Assembly (NCBI GenBank): GCA_026168455.1 | Contig: CM047427.1 | Location: 64,360,162 to 64,424,161, forward strand | Reading direction: 5' to 3' | DNA from: Theocolax elegans | Lineage: Eukaryota > Arthropoda > Insecta > Hymenoptera > Cerocephalidae | DNA: 64,000 bases | Part shown: positions 48,841 through 61,315 of the stretch, piece by piece | How the letters are laid out: each line of letters opens with the position of its first letter | Position numbering within the stretch: position 1 is the first letter of the stretch | The notes under the pieces: generated by a model | What the model saw: only the letters and a program-made list of their open reading frames with translations | Told to the model about the DNA's origin: nothing | Databases searched by the model: none | Made by a program: the position numbers and the translations under genes

Positions 48841-51800
48841 GGGTAAATATTAAACTTTTCAAAGTTAAGAAAGAGACCATCTTCATTTCTTCTCTTTTTC
48901 TTTTCATTATTCTTACTGTTTTGATTAAATATTTTTAATTATCTTAAGATGGGAAATATATTCAAGAATATTTGTGGTTCTATAATGCATAACCGTTTAA
49001 ATTAAAAAATTAATTTTCCGTAGTAGATGTTACGCGTACCAACGAAAAGTGATTTTATAACAATTGCAACTTCGTATATGTTGTGAATATTAAGCGTTGC
49101 TTATACAACTTATATAACTAGAATTTTTTATAAACTTATTAGTATTTAAATTGCATTCAAAAGTGAAGATTGCAGAATGACTTGTAAGTTTACAATTTCC
49201 TGCTTATCCCATTCTGAAAGTAGGTTCTATTCCCAGCTTTTAAAGTACACTCGCTTTTTGTAGACTTTTTACATCGCTGTTACAAACTTTAAATTATGCT
49301 AAACAGTTTTAAAGAATTTTTACTAAATGTGTAGACATATATGCGTGCACGCGTACACACTTTAACTTGAATTTTACTTTTCTCTGATCAGATACCCTGA
49401 TCAGATTAAATTTCGTTGGTACGAGGTACATCCAATAAAAATCGAAACATTTAATAATACATCGCGAATAGAAGAGAACCATCAGGTAGGTAAATCTAAT
49501 GAAAACTGATTTGTTTCCTCTTTTCATTTTTATTATACGCCTTTCGCAGTCTGGAAAATGAGAGGCATGAAAAAGACAGACAAGCATAATCGCGAAAAGC
49601 GAGGAAGAGGAAAGTTTTTATCGATCGCAGTATCGCTGCATTGCAAAGTAAAAGGGGACGTTTTATGAATTTTTTTATCTCGCTTTTTTGCAAGTCTGAA
49701 ATGACAAGACCTGGAAGACGATGAGTGAGAGAGTCATTATCTAGTTTAAGAGGTGAAGTACTTTCCTTTCTCTTGGTGTTTTCCGAGATGCGGAATTCTT
49801 GAACGGTGCATAACGTTTATGTAAACTTCTTTGATCAGGTATGTTGATGGGAACGGAATTGCAATTCAAAGTTTATATATTGCGAACGATTTAATTTATC
49901 GCGTGCTTCTATTGTGTATGCCAAGGTTCCCTTACACGTAATGTTTATAAATTTTGCAATTAATGCCTTATTGACTTATTATTATTTACTTATTATTCAT
50001 TACTTCTATTATACAGTTTAATACGAACTAACTTTGCGTTCGATCAGTTAACTAGCCTATCGATATTCTAAGTGTTACGCATTAGTTAATATTAAATTTG
50101 CGCTAATAGAATTTTTAATTAGCTATAATGAACTGATATATCGACTAGTTAATTTGCGTCGTCCTAGTACTATTTCATATAATACCACGTTACTTATTTT
50201 TGCTTAAGATTTTTTCATAAATTAAGTTAATTTAATGAAATATTTATTGATTTAAACCTTAATGTTGGGCAATTAAAAAAAAAGTTACAAAACCTCGAAG
50301 AACTATTAATTAGTACTTGTAAAAATATCTTAGCTTATTTACTATTATGTTAAAATCAGGTGTATATCGCATTTTATAAATATTATTTACTGTTTTAATT
50401 TTTCCAATACTGTTCTACGGCTAATGAAATAGTAATATTTCATTATTTATAAAACACATTAGTTAAAGTTATGGGTTAGATACCTTCTTTATTAGTACCA
50501 GGAAAAATGCAATTAGTTATTGTGAAGTTTTATAAATTCTATATAGTCTCATCTTTATTATTAAGATTATTATATATTCAACTAAATTTCATAGATGTTA
50601 GCTGTTATTTATTATGACATAATTTTAATTTAATCGTTGAATGAATATTAAACACATAATTATTTTCGTGTCCGAGTTTAATTTACTCGTATTAATCAAT
50701 GAATATCCATTAAATAATATATAAAGAAAATTCACTTACAAATTATAATATAAACCCCAATGCAGCGAGAATTGAGGACTCCTAAAAAATTCATAATACA
50801 CTTTTTAGTAAAAATGTTACTGCCATTAAAACCCGATACATTTAATTTTATATTACCGTTATTTGTAAAGAATGTTTAAAATAAAGTATAACGAATAATG
50901 ATGATAATTAAAATGATAGTATCAAACGTATGTGCACTACCCTAATGTATTGAAAAGCATACGTGACACATTTGAAATCCCTCGAATTTACATGACTGTA
51001 AGAGAATTAATCAATAGACATGAGCTGGAAGAGAACATCAAAAATTGTATATCACGTTTTTCGTATGTTTGACTGTTGGAGATTTGAGGAAAGAAAACAT
51101 CGATACAACATATGCGTATGTGTAGGTGCGCGTGCGCGAACGATTGTACACGGTTGAAATAATAGCGGATTGACATTAATTTCAATTATTTCACCACAAA
51201 TTTCGCATCTCTCAGGAAGTATAGAAGGCAGCTTCAGCTTTGGGATTGCGAAAGTTTATACGAGGATTTATGTGACGTTCTAATTGAAAACTTTTATGGA
51301 TCTTGTTTTGCTTTCACACGTCAGTTGGTATCCTATATTTTTCTTTGCCAAGTCCAACGGATATCAATATTTCGAACGATTTTAATTCCAAAATCTGGTT
51401 TCTCTTTTAATAAAATGTACCGTTGCGTTGTTTCTATTTCAATGCAAATATTGAACTATCGAATATGTGTTGTTATATCCACGATAATCATTCATTTATA
51501 CCTGTTACTTAGCTCACTAAAAGTAGTCCCCTTATGTCAAATATCGTAAATTATTGATTTTCGGTGCAGCTATTCTTTTAAAAATACTATATATTCTTTA
51601 ATACATTCTTTTTATTCGACGTTCTTTAATCGAAAAATTTTATGTTTTCTTAATTCATATTCGTCAAGTATTTCTTACGTAATAAATTTAGTTGAGAACG
51701 ATGAATTGATGTTGTTTTCATAATTAATGTTTTATACAGTATGGATAATTACGCAATTCTGTTCACAAGAAATGTGTAATTAATTATATATTCCAAGAAC

Positions 51801-53980
51801 GTACTTTCACGGGAGAAAGCTTATTGTTTTATGTCAAAGGAGCACATTGTTAGCGTAATGCATTATAAAACAATCACTTATTAAAATTAATAAACATATC
51901 TTAGCCATTAGGCACGTATAATACTTTTCTATTTACCATGATATCAACATTCAATCTGTAACATAAATGTACTATCAAAGTCATTTCTGAAAGGGGTTAA
52001 AGCATCAGATATAGTAAAACTAAAAATCATTAAATTTGCGTTGTTTATGAGTTCGAAAAAATAAGCTTTACCGTTCTTGTTCATCCGTAAGCTGCTCTCC
52101 ATAATGAAATTGCTGTCAGTTAGTGTTTCCATCAAACATTCTGGGTTTGTCTACACTCTGTTCGTTCATCCTTGTTTTTCTCCTCGGCGTAAAATACACG
52201 TTGTTATATTAAACAAAGTTCACCTACTTTTACATATGCTATACGCGGAAGAATTTTTAACTGCTTTCGTTTCATTCCTGGTTTGTAACTTATTAATGTA
52301 ATCTAAATACAATGCCCATTTCGCAAAGCTCAATCCGTAATATCTTTAAAATATTGATTTATTATTTTAATTGATTAAATGCTCGTATGTTTGCGCACCA
52401 AAGTGTTTATTCTACAATGCGCTTCTCGGGATTTAAGTTACACACTATACACACAGTTTTTCTGTAAACCCTTTATTTGTTATCATCGCTATCCGGTGTT
52501 CTATGTACAACTGGATTAGCGTTTAGTGACACATTACAAATTTTACTTTGAATAAAATATTATTTATAGATATTTCATAGATGGTTCATAAGTTATTAGA
52601 TGAAAAATAAAAAAAATCTTGCACTTTGAAATAATCTGTCATTTAGAAATAAAAACTGTACATTATTATTTCTTGCTATATTATCTCGGTTGTTGTAGTT
52701 TCGTCGGTTAAGTACACGGAGATAATATTCTAACGCGTAATACCGAGAAAACATATCAGCTGTTTGAAAAGCAAATAAGCTAAAAAGTCTAATATTCGTA
52801 ATGTAATTTATAAAAATTTAACGTAGCACAAGTTATTATTACGTTGCTGATCAAATGTCCCAGTTTTACATATTTTCACGGTAAATTTTATACAAGGAAA
52901 TATTTTCCTAATTCTAATCGTCCCGAATAGGTATAGATTTGTAAATCATTAACGTATATAAAGTGTTTTTGTATAATACAAACGAACGGTAGGACGAATT
53001 TCATTGTTTAGTAAAGGTAAATTATATAATATATAATTATTCGTTAACAAAGTATTATTCATACGCGAGAAGTATGCATTGCACATTGTGCCGTGCTTTA
53101 ATAAATACTTAACATCTTAATAAACTTTATATAGGGCAATACCAAAGATGTAGATTTATATACACGTTAGTATAGTTCCAAGTGCACGCTTATGTTAAAC
53201 TCTAGCACGGGGAGTACGACATGCAAGGTGATTGGAAATTTGATACATTCATCAAAGGTGTGCATATTTAATAATGTAATTTAAGGTTATTCGCATCACG
53301 AAGTGTAAATAGCCCCTAAATATTTCAAGCTCCTACCTACCGACTAGGATTAATTTCCCTATAAAGACGTAAAATAATCACACTGCCCATGAGTACAATA
53401 TAGAACAAAGTTTATCAAGTATACTTTTTTAAATTTATAATTATATAATTACCCTTAATTCGTAACTCGATTTAAATTATGCACCTTCCCAAGATACCAA
53501 AGTACGTATGCGTGTACATTTCACTTAATCCTAATATTTACTTGATTTGAATCAAATAGCTCTAGCCTCATATATTTATAAACCTTTACGCTATTTGTAT
53601 ACGTATTAAAAAATAGATTCTAATTATAAAACCTATATTTTAATACTTACTCATTTTATTATCGAGCATTATAAAATCACTATAAGTTAGTTACAAAAGA
53701 CAATTTTTCTGAACTTAATTAGCGTATAATATTTAAGTTTCATACCGAAAAAACTTTTTATTTTTATTAAATTAATTAACGTTCTTATTTATCGAAACTC
53801 GTTCACCGTACTTGAAATGCAGCTGTGCAAATTAAAATAAACAAATATAATTGACAGAAAACTTTTGCTTTACCAAAATTGACTTGAAATTCAATAAATT
53901 GAAGTGCAGTATATATGTATATAACGGAGTAAGAGCAAGATTCATTTCATAACATTCGATGCAAATCCGTTGTCTACACA
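48841..53980. other. Long AT-rich intronic stretch
   Basis: No coding frame worth calling in 5 kb; frames of 63-92 codons are short and featureless. An acceptor-donor juxtaposition TTTGATCAG|GTATGT at 49838/49839 is a weak ratchet candidate. A lone TACACGGAGATA at 52714 resembles the MITE termini at 34490 but has no partner. Confidence 0.45.
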
Positions 53981-54366
53981 GGCGCGCGCACACGTACACA
54001 CACACTGACAGTCACACGACGTGTGCGAATCAATCAGAATAACAAGAGGACAGTGGTGCACGAATTTGATATCAACACCGTCCGTGGCATAAGTTTCGTT
54101 TAATTAACGCGCGTTTATTAGTTCGTCCACTCGAAGATCGAATTTACCAATAAAACAAACAGATCGCTCTCAGACATACGCCGAGAATACTTTACTTCGT
54201 TAAAGGTGACGTGCCTTTTTGCATTTCGATCCATTGTGGTTCCTCCCCGTGAGCATTCGGAATATAATATGTCGACTGATTGGACGCGGGAATCGAGTTG
54301 CGCTTGATTTGCGCGCTTCATGCGTCCGTAACTTTTGAATTCGTTCCTCGCCCGCGGCGTTCGTGG
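53981..54366. other. CpG-rich block upstream of a candidate promoter
   Basis: Contains a short CACA/CACG alternating run near 53990-54025 and a 67-codon minus frame (54118-54321). That frame has no recognisable family, and its strand opposes the inferred gene. Confidence 0.3.
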
Positions 54367-54402
54367 TTATAATCTCATTTCCGTGCTGTGCGTTATTCAG
54401 TT
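54367..54402 (+). promoter_or_regulatory. Candidate core promoter, TATA-like plus initiator
   Basis: TTATAAT at 54367-54373 lies about 31 nt upstream of the A in an insect-type initiator TCAGTT at 54397-54402, the usual spacing. It sits at the 3' edge of a CpG-rich block. If used, it would drive plus-strand transcription inside the inferred long intron, as an alternative promoter or a separate gene. No matching exon was found. Confidence 0.3.
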
Positions 54403-55350
54403 GGTGTGTCGCGGCAAAAATTTAATTATATTGTTGCATCTATAACGAGGACACTGTTATTTTTCCAACCCCGTCAGATCTATACAATCTTTACCTTTAA
54501 TTTGTCAAGTGTGTCAACTAGGAAGTATTTTTCGTGTATTTCTTAAAATTTATAACACCTATATGCGTTCAATTTTAATCAGGATACAATTTTTCATTCT
54601 TTTATTTGTTCTTACTCAACTATATTTGCTTTTCAAAAAAATCTATCGTAACACAAAACATATCTATATTTATTGTTCTCGTCTTATTTTGTTTATCCAT
54701 ATCTTGCGGCGACAAACGAAATAGGAATACCTTATATACAACTATATGGAAAGCTTCCTCTCTTTTCTTTCTCCAATTCTAAGAGCTTTTTCAGCTTTTG
54801 ACTGGAAGAGAAGAGTTTGCCTTACTCTCGCGATTCTTCCATTTCCATTTCTCACGTTCGACATGGCTGTAAACCGTAAAGAGAAAAAAATGTAAAATAT
54901 TTGAACTGAACTTTCACCGTAGAAGTGTAGAAATTACGCAGTTCTTTTCTAAGATAAATGCAATATCTTCAATCTTTACAGATGATTTCAATTAGATTAT
55001 TTTATTCATTATATTATTGATTTATCTGTTGTAAATCATTATAAGTTATTTACCTATAGTTTGTTAATCATTTATTCAATTAATCATTTACCTACTCCAA
55101 TATTACATTACAATACGATCATAAATATAAAATACTTTAAGAATTTTAAAAAAAAGATTTAAAAAAAGAAATCTAAGTAGAAATGCTTTAATTATATTTA
55201 GAATCATTTGCGTATTAATAAATTACATTTTCTTTGTTAATACCTGCGCGAAATATATTGGCTTAAAAAGAGACTATGTAATTTTACTTATAGAAAGTAA
55301 TATTGTAAAAAGTATATTTTTGTAATTATTATGTTTTATTTATGTTTCAG
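54403..55350 (+). other. AT-rich stretch downstream of the candidate promoter
   Basis: No exon recognised. The 71-codon frame at 54509-54724 is AT-driven. It ends with the pyrimidine-rich acceptor of the ratchet candidate. Confidence 0.4.
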
Positions 55351-55400
55351 GTAAGTTCATGATGCAAATATTATAAATGCTTTGGTCTTTAAACATAAAA
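55341..55400 (+). promoter_or_regulatory. Candidate recursive-splicing ratchet point with 50-nt RS exon
   Basis: TATGTTTCAG (55341-55350) is directly followed by GTAAGT (55351-55356), joining a full acceptor to a full consensus donor with no exon between. A second consensus donor GTAAGT lies at 55401, defining a 50-nt potential recursive exon. In the phase left by exon 41805-42072, this RS exon would add seven codons after codon 90 and then hit TAA at 55374-55376, as expected for an exon normally removed. The juxtaposed motif is the known hallmark of ratchet points in long insect introns. Use in this gene is inferred. Confidence 0.45.
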
Positions 55401-56140
55401 GTAAGTAGTCATATTTCTATTTCACACGTTATTATAGATATAATGTATCTTTGCCTTTAACATATAAATTAATTTTTAAATTCCATTATTAATTATGAAT
55501 ATTAATTTATATTATTAGTCTACATTATTTTTATAGTAATTTAATTGTCCAATAAAACTAAATAATTAAATATTATAAAAAAATTTAATTAGTACGATAT
55601 GAACAGATTTGCTCGATGAAGAACAGTGATAACACATTACTACATTTACTCTGTTGCTTCCTTGGAGTTTCCTTTATTTTCCGTCACCGATTACTGAAAA
55701 GGAAAACACAGCTTTGATCATACTTCATTGCGCGACCACCACTGTTTCTAAAACTGTTTTATTTGTCTTGTATTTCATTAACAATTCTACTAGTGTATCA
55801 AATTGTCTTACTTCTCAACACTGATAATGTTTATATGAATCTTTATATATTATTTTTCATATTATATCACGGTATGTAAACAAAACTATTCAATAAGCAA
55901 CGTTAATAGAATAATTAATAGAATAAGAATATGTCCATGTTTTTTTCTCTCAAATGACATCGATTTCAGAGACATTATTGAAATATTGTGAACTTCTGTG
56001 TATTCTGAAGCGTATTTAGTTACGCAATCACTCTTCACCCTCTGACACGTGTAGGCGATACTTTGCTCAAGGTCCTCGTTTTTGTGTCTCAAATTACTGA
56101 TTCGTTTTCAACCTCACTAATCGCATAAGGGGGTGGTTTA
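55401..56140. other. AT-rich stretch
   Basis: Nothing else supported. Confidence 0.4.
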
Positions 56141-56506
56141 CACGGTGGATTACCGACCAAGCCAAAAAAAAGTAATTATCACATTTATTTTAAAAAAATA
56201 CGCAATTTTATGCAAAACCCGATTACAGAAATACTAAATCATTCAATAATAAGTCATTCTACAAAGTTCCAGGTCAATACAACAAAGACACCCTAAAAAA
56301 TTTCTACATCGAATATTTACGATTATTCTTGATTTTTCGGTGCAGAAAATTTTTAAGGTGTCTTTGTTGTATTTACCTGGAACTTTGTAGAATGACTTAT
56401 TATTGAATGATTTAGTGTTTCTGTATTCGGGTTTTACATGAAATTGAGCATTTTTTTAAATAAATGGAATAATTATCTGTTTTTGCTCAGTCGGTAACCT
56501 ACCGGG
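56141..56506. mobile_element. Foldback/palindromic element, 366 bp
   Basis: Arms of about 170 bp mirror each other. TTACAGAAATACTAAATCAT near 56224 faces ATGATTTAGTGTTTCTGTAT near 56406. CTACAAAGTTCCAGGT near 56260 faces ACCTGGAACTTTGTAG near 56376. The ends read CACGGTGGATTACCGAC against CCCGGTAGGTTACCGAC. The short loop is near 56315. No ORF and no relative elsewhere in the window. Confidence 0.7.
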
Positions 56507-56784
56507 TATGCCTTTGAATTGTTGTTACCTTCAATTCATAGAGAAATATCTATTTCTTTAAGTTTGAATTGTAAAATTTATTTAAAATATTGCTATTTTA
56601 ACCAAGCACCTATTTCGAATTTGAAACTTGAAATAAAAATGTGGAAAAAGAAAAAGAAAATTGTGCTTGTAACTTAAACATTTAAATATAAAATTAAAAA
56701 AAAATACACTTGTAATAGTACCGTAACTGACCCTCCGCCTGAAGATATATAACACACGTATGCAGGAAAAAAATATTTTTTAAG
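56507..56784. other. AT-rich stretch before duplication 3
   Basis: Nothing supported. Confidence 0.4.
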
Positions 56785-58520
56785 TGGGAGGGAAGGAAGT
56801 GGAGAACAAAAGGGCTCCAGAATGAAAGGCAGAGGAAACAGTAGAAAGGTCGTTGTTGCACAGCCAGAGGGGTTTAGTTTACGATCGAAATCGCACGAGT
56901 CCACGACGAGTGCTAGAAGTACCGAGCTTAAAGCTATTTGACTTCGGTTGTCTGAACTCCTGCTTGCGGTCTATTCTCAGCATGCATGCGTGTGAACGTG
57001 TGCCCAAGTACTTCGGTTATATTCCTAACTCGTCAGTTCGGCATACTCCGCAGGTGTGGTTAGTTGGCAAGACTTTAACCGTATACGGTTGAATGTACTC
57101 GAGTGTTTAAAAAATGTAATTGTACAAATATCTCCATCCTCCCTCTCTCTCATTTCCTTTCTCTCTCTCTCTCTACTTCTCGTTTTTTCAAACAGCAGGT
57201 CAGTGTTGTTTCTTTTACACGTGTTTTCTCTCTTGAGTACGACACAGAAACAATGCGTATGTGAAGGTGTTGAGTGAAAGAGGACTCTTTTGAAAAATTC
57301 TTTAGAGTCTGAAAAATTGTCTTAATTAAGTGTATACAGCCGTCACCGATGTCTGAGTTCTAGAGGAAGATACATATATATTTGGTTTACACGACTGTAC
57401 ACGTTTTTCTTTGTAACTTGCTTCGCGGATATACGATGAGTCCAACGATTACCTATATGAAATTGCAGGTACAATAATAACATTGTTATTGACTGTTATC
57501 AGTAATTATAGACTGACAAGTTAAAAGAAAAAAAGTCATCTAAAATATGGGTGCATCTATTTTATCATCGATATTTTAACAGTATTTATACATTCACCTT
57601 ATGATAATATATTCATTAATGCAAACGTAAAACCGAAAACGATGTAATTTATCGACCGACTTCGATTTTTCATGAAAATAGTGTGTATGCGTAAGCAGTT
57701 GTGACGGTGCTACCTTTCACCAATAATTGAGCGATGATGGTCGACTTCGATCCAGCGAGTGATTAATAATCCATCGGTGTGCGCGAGGCGTCAGAACCAG
57801 CACGTCCAAAGTTCAATAGTAATGGAATGGCTCCGGTCGGACGTGTAAGATATGCGCCATCTCCCTTCATTGAAACCGCTATCTCTCCCGATTCTCGGCT
57901 ACTCAGACTCTCTCGTACCTCCGGTATTCTTATCTACATCTTTGTTATTTGATTTTTACCATTTTTTTGGTACTACTTGGTTCTTCTTGCTGCAACTTCC
58001 TCTTTTTTCTTTCTTTCCATTACTTTACCAAGATCTTAAATTCACTTATATCAAATTGTTCAAATTTTTACTCGACATTTGTAATACTGCGTATACTTTT
58101 GAAGGGTACGTTGTAAAAATTGTACAATTTTTATTATTTTACATACTTGTTTTATTTAATTTCTATTTTGTTACACTAAAGAAAGAATTTTCCATATTGA
58201 AACGACTTGTTTTTTTTAGATAAATATCATCCAATCAAGGAAATTAAAAATTTCGCTTAAACTTTAGGTTAAAAAATATTTATATTATTATTCGATTCAT
58301 TCTTAGCAGAATATGGGAAAAATACTGTATTCTATAGTTTCATCAAATGCTCCATTTATGAGCGGCTGACGAAATTCCTCAACTCTGAGTTCTTGCCACA
58401 AGTTTCACATACTGCAATACAATACAAGGATATTAGTATGTGCCTTGGAACAATTAAACATATTCAGAAATGTATATCTCAATGTAAAATTACGCATAAT
58501 GCAACTTCCTAAGTGAAAAG
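56785..58520. repeat. Tandem duplication 3, copy 1 (1736 bp)
   Basis: Direct repeat of 58521-60261. It contains two CpG-richer segments (56800-57090 and 57640-57920) and a TC tract near 57130-57175. The last 320 bp or so (58200-58520) differ from the other copy at many small insertions and substitutions, while the first 1.4 kb is nearly identical. Frames (79, 73 and 123 codons) are duplicated with it and have no recognisable family. Confidence 0.9.
57033..57067 (+). promoter_or_regulatory. Candidate core promoter, initiator plus DPE
   Basis: TCAGTT at 57033-57038 fits the insect initiator with A+1 at 57035. AGTTGG at 57062-57067 occupies +28 to +33 and matches five of six positions of the DPE consensus RGWYVT. 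It lies in a CpG-rich segment without a TATA box, as DPE promoters usually do. The strict spacing makes chance less likely, but no transcript evidence exists. Confidence 0.35.
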
Positions 58521-60261
58521 TGGGAGGGAAGGAAGTGGAGAACAAAAGGGCTCCAGAATGAAAGGCAGAGGAAACAGTAGAAAGGTCGTTGTTGCACAGC
58601 CAGAGGGGTTTAGTTTACGATCGAAATCGCACGAGTCCACGACGAGTGCTAGAAGTACCGAGCTTAAAGCTATTTGACTTCGGTTGTCTGAACTCCTGCT
58701 TGCGGTCTATTCTCAGCATGCATGCGTGTGAACGTGTGCCCAAGTACTTCGGTTATATTCCTAACTCGTCAGTTCGGCATACTCCGCAGGTGTGGTTAGT
58801 TGGCAAGACTTTAACCGTATACGGTTGAATGTACTCGAGTGTTTAAAAAATGTAATTGTACAAATATCTCCATCCTCCCTCTCTCTCATTTCCTTTCTCT
58901 CTCTCTCTACTTCTCGTTTTTTCAAACAGCAGGTCAGTGTTGTTTCTTTTACACGTGTTTTCTCTCTTGAGTACGACACAGAAACAATGCGTGTGAAGGT
59001 GTTGAGTGAAAGAGGACTCTTTTGAAAAATTCTTTAGAGTCTGAAAAATTGTCTTAATTAAGTGTATACAGCCGTCACCGATGTCTGAGTTCTAGAGGAA
59101 GATACATATATATTTGGTTTACACGACTGTACACGTTTTTCTTTGTAACTTGCTTCGCGGATATACGATGAGTCCAACGATTACCTATATGAAATTGCAG
59201 GTACAATAATAACATTGTTATTGACTGTTATCAGTAATTATAGACTGACAAGTTAAAAGAAAAAAAGTCATCTAAAATATGGGTGCATCTATTTTATCAT
59301 CGATATTTTAACAGTATTTATACATTCACCTTATGATAATATATTCATTAATGCAAACGTAAAACCGAAAACGATGTAATTTATCGACCGACTTCGATTT
59401 TTCATGAAAATAGTGTGTATGCGTAAGCAGTTGTGACGGTGCTACCTTTCACCAATAATTGAGCGATGATGGTCGACTTCGATCCAGCGAGTGATTAATA
59501 ATCCATCGGTGTGCGCGAGGCGTCAGAACCAGCACGTCCAAAGTTCAATAGTAATGGAATGGCTCCGGTCGGACGTGTAAGATATGCGCCATCTCCCTTC
59601 ATTGAAACCGCTATCTCTCCCGATTCTCGGCTACTCAGACTCTCTCGTACCTCCGGTATTCTTATCTACATCTTTGTTATTTGATTTTTACCATTTTTTT
59701 TGGTACTACTTGGTTCTTCTTGCTGCAACTTCCTCTTTTTTCTTTCTTTCCATTACTTTACCAAGATCTTAAATTCACTTATATCAAATTGTTCAAATTT
59801 TTACTCGACATTTGTAATACTGCGTATACTTTTGAAGGGTACGTTGTAAAAATTGTACAATTTTTATTATTTTACATACTTGTTTTATTTAATTTCTATT
59901 TTGTTACACTAAAGAAAAGAATTTTCCATATTGAAACGAAATTGTTTTTTTTAGATAAATATCATCAATCAAGAAATTAAAATTTCGCTTTAAACTTTAG
60001 GTTAAAAAATATTTATATTAATTATTCGATTCAATTCTTAGCAGAATATGGAATATCTGTATTCATACAGTTTCATCACATTCTCCATTTATGAGCGGCT
60101 GACGAAATTCTCAACTCTGAGTTACTTGCCACAAGTTTCACATACTGCAATACAATACAATTGAATAATTAGTAGGTGCCTTTGGAACAATTAAACATAT
60201 TCCAGAAATGTATATATCAATGTAAAATTAAGCATAAATTGCAACTTCCATAAGTGAAAAG
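58521..60261. repeat. Tandem duplication 3, copy 2 (1741 bp)
   Basis: Second head-to-tail copy; AAG is shared at the junctions. Divergence is concentrated after about 59930. Confidence 0.9.
58769..58803 (+). promoter_or_regulatory. Candidate core promoter, duplicated copy
   Basis: Same initiator (58769-58774) and DPE (58798-58803) as at 57033-57067, shifted by 1736 bp. Confidence 0.3.
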
Positions 60262-60430
60262 TAAACGCTTTTATAAATAGTATATTATGAATTGTCGACT
60301 AAAAATTTAATTATTTAGCAGAAACTATTGAATGAAAAATAATGTTAATTTTGGATTTAAGAATTCTTTTATACGCTAACAAGTATGGATTGTAGGTGTT
60401 GTAGTGAATAATAATAACATTGTGCTGTAA
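60262..60430. other. AT-rich spacer
   Basis: Nothing supported. Confidence 0.4.
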
Positions 60431-60940
60431 TGTAAACAAGTCTCATAATTATTGTGGCACAATATACAGTCCAATCTCTTCGGTGGCCTACAATTTCCGT
60501 GGCTTACCGCATTCGGAAATTATTGAATTCACCGGTTCTCCTTCGTTACACATGGCACGATCTCCGTATTTTGCATTCGACTCTAATTCAACCCCTTCAC
60601 CTATATCATTGTGTAAGTGCTCCCCTAGCGTACAGCGAGCAAGCGAGCGAGTGAGAGGTAGAGAGAGAGAGAGGGAGAGAGAGAGAGGGACTGTAGCGAA
60701 CCCAAGTGCGTGCGCGTGTGTTAATGTTTGTGTATACACGATATTTGCGGTATGTATACATACGTGGTATCTCGAGGGTACTCTACGACGTGCGTGACTC
60801 AGTGAACGACCCCCATCTCGTCGCCTTGTTCCTTTTTCCCCCCACCTTTCTTTCCGTTTTCGCGCGTTATACCCTATCTTTCGCTACGTGTATTCGTGTT
60901 TTACGCGAACTCGTTATCTTCCCGGGGTTACGTCATTGAT
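60431..60940. other. CpG-richer block with (GA)n tract
   Basis: Raised GC with a (GA)n-like tract at 60655-60690. Overlapping frames on both strands (up to 125 codons) run through the tract as Arg-Glu or Ser-Leu repeats and are not called. Candidate regulatory or untranslated exon. Confidence 0.3.
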
Positions 60941-61315
60941 AATACTCTTGTATTATGTCATTACCAAACAACCATATTTTTAGACCCGTATTGTGTACCT
61001 TTATTCCTCTACAACATTTTTTCATTCTTTAATTGGCCCCTTTACTCTTTTTCAATTCAAGTGCGGAATACAACTGTTATTATTTTTTAATGGCAATTTT
61101 TATTTATTTTTAACAAACGAGCACCTTTTTTAAGCATCTACGCAACATTGAATAACAATCTATTGTAAGAACTTTAACTCAGCCAGGATCTGCGTACTTT
61201 AGTTTCACTTCTAAAGACCATAACTGTATCTTAATTTTCATCGATATTTCACTCCGCGGTTATTTCAATCTAATGAAAACATTTGTTTATTCTTGATTAC
61301 GTACGTCGTTGATGA
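60941..61315. other. AT-rich stretch before duplication 4
   Basis: Nothing supported. Confidence 0.4.

Noticed and set aside
52714..52726. Isolated MITE-like terminus TACACGGAGATA
   Set aside because: No inverted partner lies within about 250 bp on either side.
54118..54321. 67-codon minus frame with an HVTFNE segment resembling a phosphatase-docking motif
   Set aside because: A short motif alone is weak; there is no conserved domain, promoter or splice evidence on that strand.
57852..58223. 123-codon plus frame in duplication 3
   Set aside because: Its second half is Phe/Leu/Tyr-rich AT-driven sequence and the frame shifts by an indel in the other copy (59584-59772).
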